DNA of 64,000 bases, from the NCBI RefSeq assembly GCF_035046485.1, contig NC_085138.1, positions 363,075,238-363,139,237 on the forward strand, written 5' to 3'. Positions 22,180-33,689 of the stretch are shown here, piece after piece; within the stretch, counting starts at the first letter, position 1, and each line of letters opens with the position of its first letter. Both the position numbers and the translations under genes were made by a program. The notes beneath the pieces are model-generated. The model saw only the letters and a list, made by a program, of their open reading frames with translations, searched no databases and was not told the origin of the DNA. This DNA comes from Aedes albopictus. Its lineage: Eukaryota; Arthropoda; Insecta; Diptera; Culicidae.

Positions 22180-22866
22180 TCTATTTCTAGCTTCTAGCTT
22201 CTAGCTTCTAGCTTCTAGCTTCCAGCTTCTAGCTTGTAGCTTGTAGCTTCTAGCGTGTAGCTTGTAGCTTCTAGCTTCTAGCTTCTAGTTTCTAGCTTCT
22301 AGCTTCTAGCTTCTAGCTTGTAGCTTCTAGATTGTAGCTTCCAGCTTGTAGCTTCTAGCTTGTAGCTTCTAGCTTGTAGCTTCTAGCTTGTAGCTTCTAG
22401 CTTGTAGCTTCTAGCTTGTAGCTTCTAGCTTGTAGCTTCTAGCTTGTAGCTTCTAGCTTGTAGCTTCTAGCTTGTAGCTTCTAGCTTGTAGCTTCTAGCT
22501 TGTAGCTTCTAGCTTGTAGCTTCTAGCTTGTAGCTTCTAGCTTGTAGCTTCTAGCTTGTAGCTTCTAGCTTGTAGCTTCTAGCTTGTAGCTTCTAGCTTG
22601 TAGCCTCTAGCTTGTAGCTTCTAGCTTGTAGCTTCTAGCTTGTAGCTTCTAGCTTGTAGCTTCTAGCTTGTAGCTTCTAGCTTGTAGCTTCTAGCATGTA
22701 GCTTCTAGCATGTAGCTTCCAGCTTCAAGCTTGTAGCTTCTAGCTTGTAGCTTCTAGCTTGTAGCTTCTAGTTTATAGCTTCTAGTTTATAGCTTCTAGC
22801 TTGTAGCTTCTAGCTTGTAGCTTCTAGCTTGTAGCTTGTAGCTTGTAGCTTCTGGCTTGTAGCTTT
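22180..22866. repeat. Satellite array: 7-bp unit with 14-bp higher-order unit
   Basis: The basic unit is CTTSTAG. Across about 22335-22690 it alternates strictly as CTTCTAG+CTTGTAG, a 14-bp higher-order unit, with rare point changes. At both edges the order is irregular (runs of CTTCTAG, variants GTTTATAG, CATGTAG, CTTCCAG). TAG recurs in every plus frame and CTA on the complement, so the array cannot encode protein. Confidence 0.97.
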
Positions 22867-24271
22867 CTCTTGAAATTTTCTTTAACTACTACAAGTCTGT
22901 ATTAATCTAGACTTAAAGCTTGAAGCATAGCCCTCCGCAAGGCCCACAAGACACATATTTCCGGCATGATTCAATCTTCCCCACCGGTAAAATGCGATGA
23001 CACCATCTTTGGAGCACCGGCCGGCCGCCAACACCATTAGGTACCCGGTACCCATCCATATACACACAGCAGTAATCAAGGATACCGACCGAAGGAAATG
23101 CAGGCTCACAGGGGGGAGCAGTGCCTGGAGAGACAGGGGAGTGCGAGGTGCATTTCTTCTGCCAGCAAGCGGTAAAACGGTTGACAGCAATTATTTATGG
23201 CGCGCCATTCTTTTTCTCCGGTTCGCTACGGCTGCCACTGCACTGGGACAGTTGAAGGAAGCCTACCCGGACGGGCAAGGCTGTTTGTTACTCTGTGAGG
23301 ACTGGGACAGTGTTGGACAAAAGTGGAATACAGTTTAATAAAAAAAACCTCCATTGATCAAGAACTTATTTTACTTTTAGAAAGAACTAACTTGGAACGA
23401 GCTCACCAATATGCGCATTGCGCATACTGGATTTATATCTTGAAATGAGAAAATTTCTTGACATTGAACCTCACAATCAATGGAATTTGCGGCAATCTTG
23501 TAGAAGAATTTTGGTAAAAATATATTCTTCTCGTCTGAAGAATGTTTTCTAGAAAGATTAAGGTAAAGAAAACTTAGTCAGTTAGTGAACTTTCGTCCAC
23601 CGCTGCTCCTACAACAACGGTGGAATAACAGTTTTCTTCTGCCAGAAATTGTTTTTCATGCACCGGTTACTCAACCCAAACGGTGGTGGCTCTGTAAGCC
23701 TGAATCCACTCACGCCCTTCGAAAGCTATAGAGTGAGGAGGAAGTGGAAGCTGAGGTGGTTCGGAAGGTAGCAGCAGCGAGTATAGTCGGGTGCTGACAC
23801 TTGTATGTATGGAGAAAAATGGCATATTTTCCGCTTTGCTTCCGTTTCGTCCTGGGCTCAGGTCCCGATAGTTTTCCGCGTCCATCGCGTCTCCTCTGTA
23901 GCAACAGTAGGTAGGTACCTACGTATCCGCACATGCTGGAGTTAAATTGTTGCCAAGAGAATGAGGATTTCACATCCGAGCTCCTGTTGGTCGGTCTACT
24001 GATGGCATTTATGTACGTTGATGTGTATGTACGAAACGCCGGTTGACATTGTTAGTTTTGCACACACAAAAACCAGTGCTTCTGTCACTTTCAATGTCAC
24101 TTAAGCTCTTCAGCAGCTGTTGCCGGTTGGAATTTTTCGGGATAATGAAAATGGGGCACTGTATGAAGATGGGTGTTTATCACAGGGTGGTTATAATACT
24201 GGTAAATGCAATTTGTGGAAATAAATGAACTTTGTATCAATTCGTGCAATACCAAGTTTACTACTTGACTA
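22867..24271. other. Unassigned sequence, no gene seen
   Basis: Relatively low in repeats. ORFs at 22882-23190, 22997-23338, 23667-23885 and 23710-23973 overlap in conflicting frames and show no recognisable motif. Could be intronic or intergenic. Confidence 0.35.
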
Positions 24272-24578
24272 CCCAAGTAACATCCCAGTCAACCAGTGAT
24301 CATACAAGATGTTGAATAAGATGTTAAAGTGGAGGCGATATGCGTACATTTTACATGCGCCTAAATGGAGACATGTACGCATATGGCCTCCACTTCATCA
24401 TCTTATGCAATATCTTATACTTACGATTACTGATTGTCTGGGACTTTTATGACCAATTAGTCTTATAGAGATTTTAAATCCGTCAAAAAACCTAATTCCT
24501 TTTCTTTTGATTTTCTGATGGTTTAAATAACCTCTTCCAGGCTGTTTGACTAAAAAATGTTACTTTGATAATTGACTG
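24272..24578. mobile_element. Outer AT-rich repeat element, interrupted copy
   Basis: CCCAAGTAACA (24272-24282) and the segment from CTTTTATGACCAATTAGTCT (24444 onward) to about 24578 together match the uninterrupted copy at 50877-51019. The 24283-24443 segment is absent there and is an insertion. Confidence 0.75.
24283..24443. mobile_element. Foldback MITE, 161 bp, TIR TCCCAGWCAA
   Basis: The two halves are near-complete reverse complements (arms about 70 bp, including AAGTGGAGGC and ATATGCGTACAT). It sits inside the outer repeat at a site whose empty form exists at 50886-50889. No ORF. Comparison with the empty site is consistent with a 2-bp target duplication (AC, one copy mutated to AT). 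Confidence 0.85.
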
Positions 24579-24644
24579 CTCCAAATGAGGACATATGTAA
24601 TGAGCCTTGTAGTGCCAGAACTTTTAATGAGCAGCTGTTACTTT

Positions 24645-24880
24645 CAGTCCTGGGCACCCATGGTGGTGCAGAGGGCCGAATTGAAAGATTTCCATCGTGG
24701 GTGACCTGTGGCCAGGTCAAATTTCTGTCGACTTTTCGTTGTTGAGGCTGCGCCTTCATGAGCCTCTGAGTCTGCCTCTGCTACGATGTCCTGCTGGATT
24801 CCAGTATAACGCATGTTTGCAGATTTCGTTTCCGCCCCAGCGTAGTGTTAGAAGTGTCAGTGTAACGTCCAGTATTGATG
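24645..24880 (-). pseudogene. Non-LTR element 3' tail, copy 1
   Basis: About 195 bp (24648-24842) is closely similar to 41737-41943, including GCACCCAYGGTGGTGCAG, TGTGGCCAGGTCAAATTTCT and GCAGATTTCGTTTCCGCCCC. In the other copy the frame reads as an RT-element C-terminus, so this is a decayed 3' fragment of the same family on the minus strand. Confidence 0.7.
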
Positions 24881-24948
24881 AGATTTGTCGCGTGTAGTAT
24901 TCGTTAAATTTTGTTTAAAAAAAAGAAAACGTTTGTAGATAGGTTAAG

Positions 24949-25970
24949 TGTAACGTCCCAAAAATCCCACGAACGCAGCCATCACTACACTGCTCTATAC
25001 AAGGACGACGGTAGTTCTGCTAGCCACCACCAGGCGGCACAGGACTGCACAAATGGGCGGCCATGGGGGTGGCGAAATGGGCGACCATGGGAGGCGAACT
25101 GGTTGGCCATGATGAGGAGGAACTTCGGCACTTACGACGGGTCAATGGCCAGTGGTTCGGGGTCAACGATCTTCAAAACGGAGGATTATTAGCCTGGTGA
25201 TCTTCAGAGACAACAGTCGATAGAAGGAAAGTTTTTTTTGAAGAAAAGTAAAGTTAGAAGAAAGTTTAGTTGGAGAAGTTAATACAAAAAGTTGAAAGCA
25301 CGGAAAAGTGGAAAGAAGGAGAAAAGGAAAGTGCAGAAGTTGGAATAATCCGGACATCCAGGACCTCGCGGTTTTTATTTTAAAACCAAACTTCGCGGTT
25401 TCGTTTGGAAGCAGCCACCGCCGCGTTGACCCTACGAGCTTACCAATAGTGTGTCCGCATCAACCCTGTACCCGAAACCACCAAGTGCGCCGACGAAACC
25501 AGGCTTTTTCAAGTGAGTCTACGGAACACTGAAGCCTCGAGTCCGTCACCACACTCGAGGGGCGCACGGGACAGGAGGAAGGCCCACGAGAGGCTGCAGC
25601 CATCGGTAGAGAGGAAGAAGGAGAAGAATTGCCCGCCCCCTGACCCAGGAAGGAGACGAGGAACCAGAGGACAGGCGAAAGGAGCGGCAGCGAAGGCGTG
25701 CAGTGTGCGGGGCCCCGAAGAACGAAGAGAAGTGAAGAAAGTAAGGTAGGACTAGTCCTTAAGAAAGTGGGAGGCGTCATCCGGTGTTGAGGGCGGACGC
25801 CAGAAAGCTAGGAAGGGATAAGCTAGGAGGAAGAGAGAAAGTAGGACGTCAGGAAGTGGATAAAAGTGTACACGAGACCGTCAATATAGGGAGTGTTGCT
25901 TTACCGAATATACAAATGTTTTCATTTCGCGGAGTGTCACGAGCGTCTTGCCGACCCTTAGCCTTAGCAT
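24949..25970 (+). mobile_element. Candidate solo LTR (weak)
   Basis: A compositionally distinct block begins TGTAACGTCCC and ends near CCTTAGCA, with a purine-rich interior, TATAAAAG-like GGATAAAAGTG at 25857, and no recognisable protein. TG...CA ends and length fit an LTR, but no 5-bp target duplication or internal domain is seen. Overlapping ORFs (25460-25780 minus, 25513-25749 plus) are low-complexity. Confidence 0.25.
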
Positions 25971-28430
25971 AAATTTCCTGATGAGTCCCAACTATTATAC
26001 AGCAAACATGTTCGTTAAGAGTTTTATCTACAAACTCTTTAGCAATTCCAATAGATTCATTCAGACATTTGCCCGAAGATATCAGTCGATTTTTCGAGTA
26101 TTGTTTCATATATTCACAAAGAGGTTTCTGTACAGTATGTATCAGGAAAAAAAATGTAAAATTGTTCTTCAATTCAACACCTCATTCTAGTCCATTTGAC
26201 GTTAGTTAATCTATGTTTTATTGTCTAACTTCTGAAAAGTTTTCTTTTATTTCTTTTTTCATTTTGGCCATTAACCCTCACAAGACGGCACGCACCTGAA
26301 AGCTGAAGACAATCAGCATTTTCAAACCACTGAAAAGTAGACAGGTCGCTAAATTGCATGTTTGATTGAATAAATAATCAATTTTTTCTGAAAAAAAAGA
26401 ACAAATGTATGTACATACTGATTTCATCTAGTTTGTGAAATTTCTTGGCTTTGTATTAGTATGGCCTGATTTTTCATCGAATTTTAGTTCAAATATTCAC
26501 TTAATCAGCAATTTTGTCTTATGACAATTGAGCGCGCAGTTTATTGATAGTCACTTTTTCGGCTTACAGTATCACAAGTTTAAAATCCGTTTGCAATATC
26601 ACAGTTTAGAAATTTATTTTTATGTTGTAGTGCTGGAAAAAAGATGTTGACTGATACGCTGTCATAAAAAAAAATAGTCATATAACCTTAAATTTAGCCT
26701 GTGATATCATAGTAACGTTTTCGCATTTTTTTTTTCGTGACGCACCTTGTAAACGCTACAGTTCTATTTATCAGAGTTTGTCTCCGGTTAATTGAAGATT
26801 TCTGAATTCTGTCCCAATTAAGAATATTTTTTTTTTCGTTCCAAATGACTTTTATGGTGTTGCCAGACAGCTCAACGAATAAATTTGACAAACTTAGTAA
26901 AACAATTCATATGGCGTCAATGTTGAATGCTGTTGTAGCAGTATTTTTCACCCAGTATCAGAGATTTATCCTTCGATGAGTTTAAAAAAAGTCGACAGCA
27001 CATTGCTCAAAATTGCAGAAGAATATAAGATATTTTTTCTCTAGATCAGAATTGAAGCTGTTTTGAAAGTTTTCTCTAATGTTAAAAATGCTACAACTCA
27101 TAAATAAACATTTCCAGAGTCCCTGAAGAAGGTCCCAAACGGACTGAAACGTCAGACAAAACAACATAGTGTTTTATTTTTGTCAAGACTGACAAGCCAC
27201 CACGAAACAGTTTTTAGATGTGTAGATAAAAGTTAATTTATGAAAAGTTGCTTCATAACAAAAATTTTTATACTTTCAATTCGTTGATGAGAGGTAACTG
27301 AACCTATGTATGGCCATGCTGGCATGAAGCATACTGAAACATATTCACTCAATGTAGACATGACAAAAAATTTTGTTAGAAAAAGTTTTTTTTCTCAAAT
27401 ATGTCATAGTAACATTAATTGAAGAAAATGTAGGCGACTGGAAGACTTTTCTTCAGAAAAAAAATCATCGATTAAATAGACAGTTTTTTTTTCTATATAG
27501 GTTTTTATTTATACAATTTTAATTGTTCAGTTCTGGAAAAAAATTTGTACTTCTCGAACATTTTTCTAAAAATCTTCATAGAAGTTCTCGACCAACAACA
27601 CTTTTTGTGGGTCTCCACCAACAACACTTTTTGTGGGTCTTGTCATAATTTAACTAAGTCGAGTTAAAAAAGTAAATCTTTGTACAAAAATTAGGCCCTC
27701 TTCAGTTGTTACTCATGACAAATGACGAAACAAAGTGTGTAAAGATACTTAAAAAGTACAAGTCTTACAGTCCACCAAGTTTCGTTCGATTTTGAGAGGG
27801 TGCTGCAAGCCCCATAGAAGCGTTTGCGCGAAATTCGTCCGCTTGTTTTGATTTTCATTACAAGCACAATAACAAATTATTATTTTTTAGCTTCTTCAGC
27901 ACTAGTTATTTCATATTAATTGGAAGGAAACCTGGCAGAATAATTGGGATTATCAAAAGGTATAAGCAAACTTTTATCTGGAAGCTATGAAACTAAAAAA
28001 CCCATTAAGTTTTTATGGTAGTTCTCAGAACAATTTCAAGTCCAATTGGCCTGTGGATTGTTGCTTCCAGCGCGCTTTCCAATGAATAAAACTTTGGAAA
28101 GCAATACTACTACCTTAACCCTCTAAAACACAAATTTTTGATTTTGATCTAAATATTATTTTTCGTCATCTAAAATCGACTTGAACCTGTTTCGGAAGCT
28201 GGTTCTGTTTAATTTGCAATTTTATGAATTTAGGTTTTTGATTATTCTAATTTTTGTTTTTGAGCATCCCTAATGGCGGGGTTGAGTATTAACATCTTAA
28301 CCCTGATGAATGAATTCTATAAAATTTTCAATTGACTTATCTAAAATAAAATACAGCTAACTTTAGCAATATAACTCTTTTTGCCTGATTGTGCGTGTTA
28401 TTTCCATGTCTAGTGAAAATTTCAGAGGTA
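25971..28430. other. Unassigned AT-rich sequence with small repeats
   Basis: No gene recognised. Contents include a 26-bp tandem duplication (27591-27642), a hammerhead-like motif at 27122-27153, and from about 28115 a TTAACCCTCTAAAACACAAA block whose style suggests a dispersed mosquito repeat. Confidence 0.4.
27591..27642 (+). repeat. 26-bp tandem duplication
   Basis: ACCAACAACACTTTTTGTGG followed by GTCTYS occurs twice head to tail (27591-27616 and 27617-27642), differing only at the last two bases. Confidence 0.92.
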
Positions 28431-29400
28431 TCCCAGCTGGTGCTGGAGAAATTCTCCTGAAATATCTCCAGAAATGTCTGCTGGGATTCTGCTATAAATA
28501 TCTGGGATTGCTCCGTGGATATCTCCTAGGATTCCCCCAGAAATTGTTCCAGTGATTCTTTTAGGGATTTTTCCAAAGATTCCTCAAGGAATTCCTTTTA
28601 AAAATACCTTCATAAATTCCAGCACGGATTCATTCATGAACTGCATTTAATATTTCTTAGGAATTTTTGCCTGATAATTCTTAAGTATTTCCAGATGGGA
28701 TTTCTTAGGAATCCTCCAAGAATTCCTGAAAAATTTCAAGCTTGAACAACTTGAAGAATTCCAGCAAGACGAAAAATAAAAGATGCATCCCCGGAACAAT
28801 TTTAACAGAAATTCTCAGAGGAATTTGAAGAGGATTCTCAGAAAACGAAGATAATTTTCTAGAAGAATTCCTAGAGCAATTCTGAAGGATTATCTGCAAA
28901 AAACCCCTGGATGAGTTTGTGGAGAAATTCTTGGATAAATTTCAATAGAAATTCCTGCAGGAATCACATGGGGAACTTTGAAGGAAACTCGGCACGCATT
29001 CTTGATGAACTTACAAGATGAATTGGAGAAACCTTTCAAAAAAATCCCTGTGGAAATCACAGAAGAAACTTCAACAGGAATGACAGCGGGTATTCTAGAA
29101 GATTTTCTAGAAGAATTTCTGATGGAACTCTTATAGAAATCCGCGGAAAAATGCCAAGAGGAACTTTTGGGGAAATCCATGAAGGAATTTTTGGAAAAGC
29201 CCTTAAACAATTCCTCCACAAATGTCTGTTGGGAAGTCCTTGCTGAGATCGCATCAGAAATTTGTCCACGGTTTGTATGATAATACAAATCCTTCCAGTG
29301 ATTTCTCTAAAGATTGCTATAGGAAATCCTTTGGTGATTTTCCCAAATTTCTTTCTTTAGAAATTTCGCTTGGAATACTACTAGAAATCCCTTAAGGAAT
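28431..29400. repeat. Degenerate 12-bp repeat tract
   Basis: Starts pyrimidine-rich (28430-28620), switches to purine-rich on plus (28690-29270), then back. The minus ORFs 28890-29288 and 29057-29269 are low-complexity frames of the repeat. Confidence 0.7.
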
Positions 29401-30269
29401 CACAGCAGCATTTTTGTACAAATCTCAAATATAATTATTATATTTTTTTTTATTTTTCTATTTCTTAACACGAAGTTTCCGCACGAAGTGTAGAATAGCA
29501 TTAGTTAAAATACAAAAATTATAATAAAAAAAAAGACTCTATATTGCTAATTTTGATTTTTTGTCCTGCAAGACATGATTTCCTTTAGCTCTGAATCCCG
29601 AATACCCAACCTAAGAGACCACCCTATACCCGTCATAATGCGCTTCCGGAAGTAGATAATGCTGTGATGGTCCCCATCCAGGCAGCTGCAATCATCTCAT
29701 CTGAAAACTGCAAGCTTTCGCAAAACTAAGCACTTTCCATCAAATTTCTTCACAGTTGACAGTTTCCCATCCCTAACAACTTTTATGCCTCTCGTCGGAA
29801 CCCGAAACCCGGGTTGTAAACCTGTTAAGTGTATCAATTCCGAGCAGCTGGCTTGCTTGTGGCCACGACGAGTGATGCAGTGAGCAGAGGGCACCAGCTG
29901 TCGGTGTGCTAATCCGCCCCCCCGCCCTGAGAACATACCACGGTAGCAGCACCACCCCAGCTCGCACTAAGCTCGCCAAGAATCTTTACAGCTATGCAGG
30001 CAGCGCACTACGACGACGACGACGACGGGGGAAAATGTTTAATCCTTTTCGCACGCCACTCTAAGTGGGGCACTTGGTTGCAGCTAGGACATAGAGAGCC
30101 ACTATCTGGGGACCTACATTCCTACGGACCCGGCGTTCGCGGGCGGGCGGGAAAGACTTGCGAGGATTTTGAAAGGAAGAAAGATTTGATGGCGTGGAGG
30201 AAAAATTTCAACCTCGTTTTACGGTGGTATTCACAGGGCTTCCTGAGTTGAATTAAATACCACGATTGA
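29401..30269. other. Unassigned sequence, no gene seen
   Basis: Includes a T-rich block (about 29436-29460) and a (GAC)n run at about 30009-30027. ORFs overlap on opposite strands without domains. Confidence 0.35.
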
Positions 30270-30790
30270 TTCATAATTTTTCAAAACTTCCTACTACTTC
30301 CTGTTCTATCAATCTTAAGATGAATCTTTAGAATTCCTGAAGAAATCTGTGGAGATGTCTTTGGCGAAATTCCTGAAAGAATTTCAAGAGAAATCTCTGG
30401 AAGAATTTCTGAAGGAATCTCTGGATGAATTCCAAGAAGAATCCTCAAAGGAGTTTCTGGAGCAATCCCTGAAACTCTTGGAGGAGTTTCTGAATGACTT
30501 GCTACAGAAGTTCATGAGAGATTATTTCCTGAAAGTATCTTTGGAAAAATTCCTCAAGAAATTCCTGAAGGAATTTCAGGAAAAAAAAATCTACAGATAT
30601 TTCTGTAGGAATTCATGTTAGGATTTCCGGAAGAATTCCTGGAGGAATTCATGGAGGAATTTTTTAAGGAATCCCTGTAGAAATTCCTAAAATATTTGCT
30701 GTAGAAATCACCGAAGAAGCCCCTGTACGAAGTCTAGCAGGAATTCCTAGAAGAATTTCTGGAGGAGCTCCTGGGATGATCCCAGGAGAA
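30270..30790. repeat. Degenerate 12-bp repeat tract, purine-rich on plus
   Basis: A clear example of GAATTTCTGAAGGAATCTCTGG-type repetition. The plus ORF 30349-30621 reads as a 90-residue Lys/Glu/Phe/Leu/Ser peptide with a 4-residue step (EFLK, EFLE, ESL words). I regard it as repeat-encoded rather than a gene. Confidence 0.8.
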
Positions 30791-31814
30791 ACTCCTTGAA
30801 AAATATCTATAAACTACTTCTAGTTTCACAAGTTTGAAATCTCCCCCTCCTCGGGACATCCTGTACCTCGTTGCGCCGTTTGTTACGGTCGTTTCTACTA
30901 CACGGCCAGGCCATGGACTTGAATCGTTGGTAAGTACAACTCGGTCGGAGGAATGTATATCGCCGTGGCGTTTGCTTGCGGTTGCATGCTTCTTGGTCTT
31001 TTCATGAGGCCACAAAAATCTGGTTACTCCATTTACATATGGCTCTGGCTCTCCAGAGCTCTGTCCAGGTTCCTGTGGTGGTGCACTTTAACAATTTTTC
31101 TCCCTCGCCCCGGACCCTCCGTCATTGAAAAGGTTCAGCAGCAGCAGCAGCAGCTAGCCAGCTAACGAACATGACTTTGTTCTTATTTCATCTCGGAAAA
31201 GGCAACGGGGCCAAGCATCAGCTGGTTCACCCGCAAACTGGGCAAAGGAATGCAAGTGTTGCTAAATAGTTGCAGCAACACAGGCACGCGGTTTCGGTTG
31301 TGGTTTGCGAGATAAAAGTTGCACTTTTCGAATAAATTTTCCATAGGGCCAGAGGGCGAACGGTAACGTAAATCTCCATAGAATGTTGTGGGTATTTCCG
31401 CTCTTTTTTTTTTTTGGGGGAAATAAATGTTTAACGTAGGTGTTCTGCGATATAATTCATGTCGAACTAAAGCTTGAGCCTTTCAGCAATGGTTGCATAA
31501 TAGCAATGGAGACGAATGGTTGATGGTCTTATTGCTTGCTATTGAAGAATTTGGGGTTTGCATTAAGCCGCGCATTCAATGAACGTAATACACTGCATAT
31601 TGGTCGTAAAAATGACAAGGAAGTTTTTTTTTCTAAATACGATCAGAAAAAAGACTAGAATTGTTATTCCAGCCTGATTGTTTCGACTTTCAGTTGATAC
31701 TACTTTTGATAAAAAATTTTAATTATTATAATTATTTAAAAAGTTCGGACTATCTGCATGATTTTTTAAAAATTTGTATCACTTTTTCCAAAAATTTGTA
31801 TCTCATGCAAGATT
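30791..31814. other. Unassigned sequence, no gene seen
   Basis: Contains a short (CAG)n run at about 31137-31152 and a T run near 31406. No supported gene. Confidence 0.35.
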
Positions 31815-31880
31815 TGGATTTGGAGATGAACCAGCCTCGGGCTGAAAATCTCCCTAATAAAGCTAATAATAACAAAATTT
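31815..31880 (+). repeat. Retroelement 3' end with AGCC..GGGCT hairpin
   Basis: GAGATGAACCAGCCTCGGGC followed by TGAAAATCTCC and TAATAAAG is the same 3' terminal motif as in the S2 SINE (18110-18150). Upstream sequence is not SINE-like, so this is a short 5'-truncated fragment. Confidence 0.65.
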
Positions 31881-32039
31881 GGACGAAAAATCTGTATCCC
31901 ATGAAAAATAAAATAGCCCCTCTAGATCAACAATCTGTATTTGATATAAAACTAAATCTGTAATGAATCTCAAAAATCTGTATTATGCAGATGAATCTAT
32001 TTAAACGGCATCCCTGCCAAGAAGTCATATGGCTTCTTC

Positions 32040-32402
32040 ATAACAATCAATAATTGTTTCGGGAAATTTTGAAAGTATTTCTATTGTAGCTCTTCTAAAG
32101 ATCACACTGGTTCCTCTAGGAATCTCTTCAAAAACTTTCTAATGATCCTCCAGGACAACATTCGAGTATTTCGCCATGAGTCCTAAAATATAATTTCCCC
32201 TAGAGTTTCTCCAGCAATTGAGCTTTGAGTTTCTCCAGAGCCTTCTTCCGTGATTCCTTCAAATATTTTTTCAGAGAGATCCTCAAGAATTCCTAGAAGG
32301 AGGCTTCTAAAGATTACGATGATGTGTCCTCGGAAATTCTTTCAAGAATTGTTTTAGGAATTTCGGAAAAAAAATCCTACGGAAATTTCTTCCCGTATTT
32401 TT
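32040..32402. repeat. Degenerate 12-bp repeat tract
   Basis: TTCCTCTAGGAATCTCTTCA-type words, pyrimidine-rich on plus. Confidence 0.6.
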
Positions 32403-32432
32403 GCTTTGTATTGACGAGATTTTTAGCCCGAG
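32403..32432 (-). mobile_element. S2 SINE, 3' tail part (split copy)
   Basis: On the minus strand this reads CTCGGGCTAAAAATCTCG followed by TCAATACAAAG, the 3' tail of the S2 SINE. The head is at 33537-33675; the CCCA-ended element between them interrupts the hairpin. Confidence 0.75.
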
Positions 32433-33536
32433 CCCAGTAAACATTTTGGTCTGTATAATTTGTGTGATACACTACTATATAAGAACCAATTCAATCGTAT
32501 AAACTGCAGAAAACTGCTATATACGTACCAAAGTGGAGGCCATATACATACTTCTGACGATATTTCGCGATTTCATATGATCATCATTACGATGTTCCGA
32601 ATAATCGATCGGAAGAATAAAATACGACTTCGGGTAATATGTAATACGATGTCCGAAATTAGCTATAAAAAAAGTTGACACCTAGCCTAGAACACGGCAC
32701 CTCGAGATTGTAAGTCTAAGCCCATACCATTGTACCAACTGATCTGCCTTGAGAAGCGCACAAATTTTGGCCAATATAAGCTAAAGCTTTCTAAACCAAC
32801 CATGAAACTTGCCTTTGCCTTCCTACATGAGTGCACATATGAAGAATGGGCTGCAATTTTTTCTAAGTCATTGTGATTTCATTTATTACAATGCTGTACT
32901 GATATATAGTATACCTAATGATGCATTGTCAATTTATATACAACTCGTAGCGAGTTGGATTTGCACTTATTACGACATGTTTTGTTTACAACATCAGTCC
33001 CGCATCGAGTGTACGTTTCGACGACGACATCGTCGTCGACGCCGTTGTAGTCGTCGTCGTCACGGGAAAAGTTTACTGCTCATGTAGGAATAATTGTGAG
33101 ACAAATGTCTTCCTTCGGTAACTATGAACACTCCCAAAGATTGCCTGAATATCATTATTGGCAAACAGAATGTTTCCAGTCCCAAAACATAATCAGCGGC
33201 CAGGCGATGATGAGCAAGGCAAGTGGGTTGCTTTTTTTTCATTTTGCATCGTCGCAGTGCCGAAAATCAGTAGGTCATTACGATTCCCAAACAAACTTTA
33301 CTAACATTATATATGACTTGTAAGCGTATGCAAACAGCGACGACTTCAATTAGCGCGATTTATGACTTGCTTTATACACAACAAACTTAATCCAAAACAA
33401 ATCGCAGCAACGATTTATATACAATTGGACCTGACACTATTTATCACAACATTCAACGGTATTTACGATTTTGATTTCTGACAGAGTGATATACGATTTT
33501 GAATGCACTTCCCATTACGATCTGTGGTTTACTGGG
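32433..33536. mobile_element. CCCA-ended DNA element, 1104 bp, TIR CCCAGTAAAC
   Basis: The ends are perfect 10-bp inverted repeats, CCCAGTAAAC (32433-32442) and GTTTACTGGG (33527-33536). The interrupted S2 SINE provides the empty-site sequence: joining the flanks restores AGCCCGAGGCTAG with a 2-bp duplication, AG (32431-32432 and 33537-33538). The interior has many ATACGA/TCGTAT-like words and a GACGAC/GTCGTC cluster (33019-33062). No transposase ORF, so it is presumably non-autonomous. Confidence 0.85.
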
Positions 33537-33675
33537 AGGCTAGTTCATCTCCGGAGCTGCGGATCCACTTCCCTTCCGAAGAAAGAAAACACTTTTAGTG
33601 AGTTTGTTCGGAGTGGGATTCGATCTCAGGTCTTCGGCGTGAAAATCATGCGTTATAACTATCACACGTATTCAT
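33537..33675 (-). mobile_element. S2 SINE, head and body part (split copy)
   Basis: Minus strand: GTGTGATAGTTATAACGC, GAGATCGAATCCCACTCC (B box), CGAACAAACTCACTAAAA, CTTCGGAAGGGAAGTGGATC and GGAGATGAACTAGCC. This parallels the copy at 17986-18160 block by block and stops at the hairpin, where the 1104-bp element is inserted. Confidence 0.8.
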
Positions 33676-33689
33676 TCAGATAATCCTCA

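Noticed and set aside
22180..22866. CRISPR-like array
   Set aside because: Units are contiguous 7/14-mers with no spacers.
24949..25970. LTR retrotransposon
   Set aside because: Kept only as a weak solo-LTR candidate: no second LTR, primer-binding site, gag-pol motifs or matching target duplication.
33001..33062. GACGAC/GTCGTC cluster as a terminator or regulatory hairpin
   Set aside because: Short inverted triplet runs inside a non-autonomous element; a chance microsatellite fold explains it.
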